Shown here: positions 62,319 to 64,000 of the stretch, piece by piece
Layout of the letters: every line of letters begins with the position of its first letter
How positions within the stretch are numbered: position 1 is the stretch's first letter
DNA from: JAGWAJ01 sp965215155
GTDB taxonomy: Bacteria; Acidobacteriota; Vicinamibacteria; Vicinamibacterales; UBA8438
DNA length: 64,000 nt
Direction of reading: 5' to 3'
Assembly: GCA_965215155.1 (NCBI GenBank)
Contig: CBDCCY010000004.1
Location: 3,100,001-3,164,000, forward strand
The notes under the pieces: model-generated
Database searches by the model: none
What the model was told of the DNA's origin: nothing
The model's input: the letters and a program-made list of their open reading frames with translations, nothing else
Position numbers and translations under genes: made by a program

Positions 62319-63626
62319 TCAGCGGGCGATCCGGCAGATGGCTTCGATGCGCCGCCGCGCATCCTCGATCCGGTCTCCGACCTGGTCCCGCGCCTCTTGA
62401 GCAAGTTCCGGTGACGGCACGAATCCGGAACGACCGCCAGTCAGCGCCAGGAGACGGCCATACGCTTGACTCGTGCTCCCCTTTGCATTGGAACACCGGA
62501 TGCGAAACCACGTGACACCGTCGTCGGCGTTCGCTGCGGCCTCGGCGGCGCGCACCCCCTGCTCCGCCATCGTCACAACCTCAAGCAACGCCTGCTGCCA
62601 CTCCTGCATGCTGCGAGGATCGGCATCCGAACCGCTCCCGGTATCCGCCCCGCCCGGAGCCGTGCCGCCGCCGGTCCGGCCGTCGGGGGCCGGCGAGTCC
62701 GGCGAATCCTCGTACCGCTGTCTCGCTTCGAGGTTCGTGCGCAGGGCGGCCATCATCTCGCGCGCCGCGAGGAGCATCGAGTCCAACGCCCGGTCCGTCC
62801 GGTCGCTGCTGCGCTCGACCTCCTGGCCGCGCGCCCCGTTCACGGCGGCCTCCAGCCGGCCGCGGGCCGCCCGCACGTTGTCGATCCCGATGCCGAAATA
62901 GGTGTCCGCTAGGCGGTCCGCGGCCTGGGACATCGCAACCGCCGTCCGGCTGACAACGTCCAGGACGGTCCGGTGCAGAGCGGCGTGCGCATCCACGGCG
63001 TAGCCGTGAAGGTTGTGGGCACGGATGAGGTAGGTGTTGTTAATCCTGAACGCGGTATCGGTTGCGGATCGGCTGGCCGAGTAATCGAAGCCGAAGTAGA
63101 GCCGGCTGTTGTCGGCGTATCCGCGTGCCGCCTCGGCGCCGCCAATACCCACCAGGTCCACGTAGTCCGCCACCGCCTGATAGTGGGAAATCTTCACCCT
63201 CAGTAGCGGGTCCCAAGCCGCCTGGCCGATCGTTGCGGGGTGGTAGGGGTTATCCAGCCAGTCCGTGAACTCACGCGCCTCAACTCGGCTACGCATCTCA
63301 GGTGGCACCTCCTCGCCGGGAGCCCGCCAACTGCAATCGGGTGACCTGTCGCACGTGCGCTGGTACTCGTGACGTGTGGCGTGGACCCGTTCGTGGCGGC
63401 TGTCTCGCGCGGCGTCGGCGGCGGCGAAGGCGTCACGGGCGCGTTCGGCGGCGGCGAGAACCTGCTCGGCCGCCTCCAGCGTGCCCTGCCGCCGGAAGTT
63501 CTCGACGGCGTTGGCAACCTGCTCGAAGGCCGCCTGCTCGGACCCGTAGGGTTGCTGGGACGCCGCCCCCGCAGGGGCCAGCACGGACACCACGGCGAGC
63601 GCGAACGTGACCATCGGACGCGGCAT
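62319..63626 (-). CDS. Secreted helical protein of unknown function
   Basis: 435 residues from ATG 63626. Signal peptide (LAVVSVLAPAGAASQQ), an alpha-helical N-terminal region (FEQVANAVENFRRQGTLEAAEQVLAAAERARDAF), a middle domain with WLDNPYHPATIGQAAWDPLL, YADNSRLYFGFDYSASRSATDTAFRINNTYL, and a Gly/Pro/Ser/Asp-rich linker before a last helical part (RSMQEWQQALLEVVTMAEQGVRAAEAAANADDG). Two Cys pairs are visible (TCDRSPDC). It is the central gene of a minus-strand cluster of secreted proteins. Not recognised. Confidence 0.72.
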   Translation of the reverse strand: MPRPMVTFALAVVSVLAPAGAASQQPYGSEQAAFEQVANAVENFRRQGTLEAAEQVLAAAERARDAFAAADAARDSRHERVHATRHEYQRTCDRSPDCSWRAPGEEVPPEMRSRVEAREFTDWLDNPYHPATIGQAAWDPLLRVKISHYQAVADYVDLVGIGGAEAARGYADNSRLYFGFDYSASRSATDTAFRINNTYLIRAHNLHGYAVDAHAALHRTVLDVVSRTAVAMSQAADRLADTYFGIGIDNVRAARGRLEAAVNGARGQEVERSSDRTDRALDSMLLAAREMMAALRTNLEARQRYEDSPDSPAPDGRTGGGTAPGGADTGSGSDADPRSMQEWQQALLEVVTMAEQGVRAAEAAANADDGVTWFRIRCSNAKGSTSQAYGRLLALTGGRSGFVPSPELAQEARDQVGDRIEDARRRIEAICRIAR

Positions 63627-63680
63627 GTCGTTTGCTCCCTTCGATCGAGAGGGCGGCACGGCGGCTCCTTCGCCCCTCGT

Positions 63681-63860
63681 TCACGTCAGTCCCAACGGAC
63701 CCGCGCCGAGACGGGGCGGGGCGGCGTGCGCCACGCGCTCCCTCGGTTCGCCGCCCGCGTCCGGCGGCGCGGGCGGCGCCTCCCGGTAGCAGACCGCCGC
63801 CGCGGTCACGCCGGAGACGAGCATGGCCAGCCAGACACTGGGCCAGAGGATCCGCGTCAA
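63681..63860 (-). CDS. Small single-span membrane protein
   Basis: 59 residues starting with TTG at 63860, which overlaps the TGA of the preceding gene by 4 nt (TTGA), like the vapBC junction. It has one span (VWLAMLVSGVTAAAVCY) and a Pro/Arg-rich tail. Too short to name. Confidence 0.55.
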   Translation of the reverse strand: MTRILWPSVWLAMLVSGVTAAAVCYREAPPAPPDAGGEPRERVAHAAPPRLGAGPLGLT

Positions 63861-64000
63861 CTCCGCGCCACTGACCGCCGAACGCCTGCGTGTTGCAGAT
63901 CGCGGAGCATCGACCGCGTATCGCCCCGCGTCTTCTCCAGCTCTTCCTTCGCCGTCTTCGCCTCGTCGGTGACTTCCTGCTTGATTTGGTTGAACCGGTC
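63857..64000 (-). CDS. Partial gene, C-terminal helical segment
   Basis: The window cuts this gene. The last 47 residues are strongly helical and charged (NQIKQEVTDEAKTAKEELEKTRGDTRSMLRDLQHAG), so a coiled-coil protein is likely. Its stop overlaps the next start, placing it in the same operon as the downstream secreted proteins. Confidence 0.6.
   Translation of the reverse strand, partial: DRFNQIKQEVTDEAKTAKEELEKTRGDTRSMLRDLQHAGVRRSVARS

Noticed and set aside
1..64000. CRISPR arrays, tRNA and rRNA genes
   Set aside because: No regularly spaced repeats of 24-40 bp, no tRNA cloverleaf-like end near the integrases and no rRNA stretches were noticed by eye. A computed scan would be needed to exclude small or divergent ones.

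Overview
This is high-GC DNA with very long shadow ORFs opposite most genes. It most resembles Acidobacteriota, probably the Vicinamibacteria. That placement is an inference from gene content: an ADOP-type (MacB-like) permease, tandem TonB receptors with a carboxypeptidase-regulatory-like plug extension, a DUF1552 plus DUF1592/DUF1587-type cytochrome pair, a PQQ propeller dehydrogenase and a secreted ankyrin protein. No rRNA, tRNA or CRISPR array was seen.

Layout. 1-4.7 kb: a co-directional, partly overlapping envelope/polysaccharide cluster (ArnT/PMT-like membrane protein, DUF2304 protein, NodB deacetylase, methyltransferase, FemAB/GNAT-like protein), scarred by a partial duplication and a gene fragment. 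5.0-11.1 kb: the 5' end of leuC, split by a group II intron. That intron is itself interrupted by an IS1634-family insertion sequence and by a second group II intron inserted at the YADD motif of the host intron's reverse transcriptase. 11.1-31 kb: accessory and secreted functions, including a damaged ADOP permease, a truncated PQQ dehydrogenase, two tandem TonB receptors (the second frameshifted), a haem-bearing secreted protein, a VapBC module, an epoxide-hydrolase-like enzyme, a parvulin, a HupE-like protein and a frameshifted DUF3604 protein. 31-35.5 kb: a minus-strand SRPBCC/SDR pair, then five genes that overlap by 1-4 nt and end in an ADP-ribosylglycohydrolase. 35.5-46.7 kb: ankyrin protein, DUF1552/cytochrome pair, ArsR-AHSA1 pair with a palindromic operator, membrane and FMN-binding proteins, and two paralogues of an unnamed secreted family. 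46.8-52.2 kb: a four-gene island that looks like a defence module (unknown protein, degenerate P-loop paralogue, intact DUF2791/BrxD-like ATPase, SNF2 helicase). 53.6-61.5 kb: an integrative region with two convergent P4-type integrases, an HU protein, a third group II intron, a lipoprotein and likely recombination sites. 61.8-64 kb: a run of secreted and small membrane proteins that leaves the window.

The strongest candidates for undescribed biology are the helicase/dual-ATPase island at 46860-52169, the overlapping operon at 32404-35429, and the nested introns plus IS in leuC. A palindromic repeat family at 42.1 and 49.9 kb also deserves attention because it supplies the stop codons of the genes it abuts. 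Several genes carry single frameshifts or stops. Some may be real decay and some may be assembly errors, and the sequence alone cannot separate these. All family names come from remembered motifs; no database search was run.
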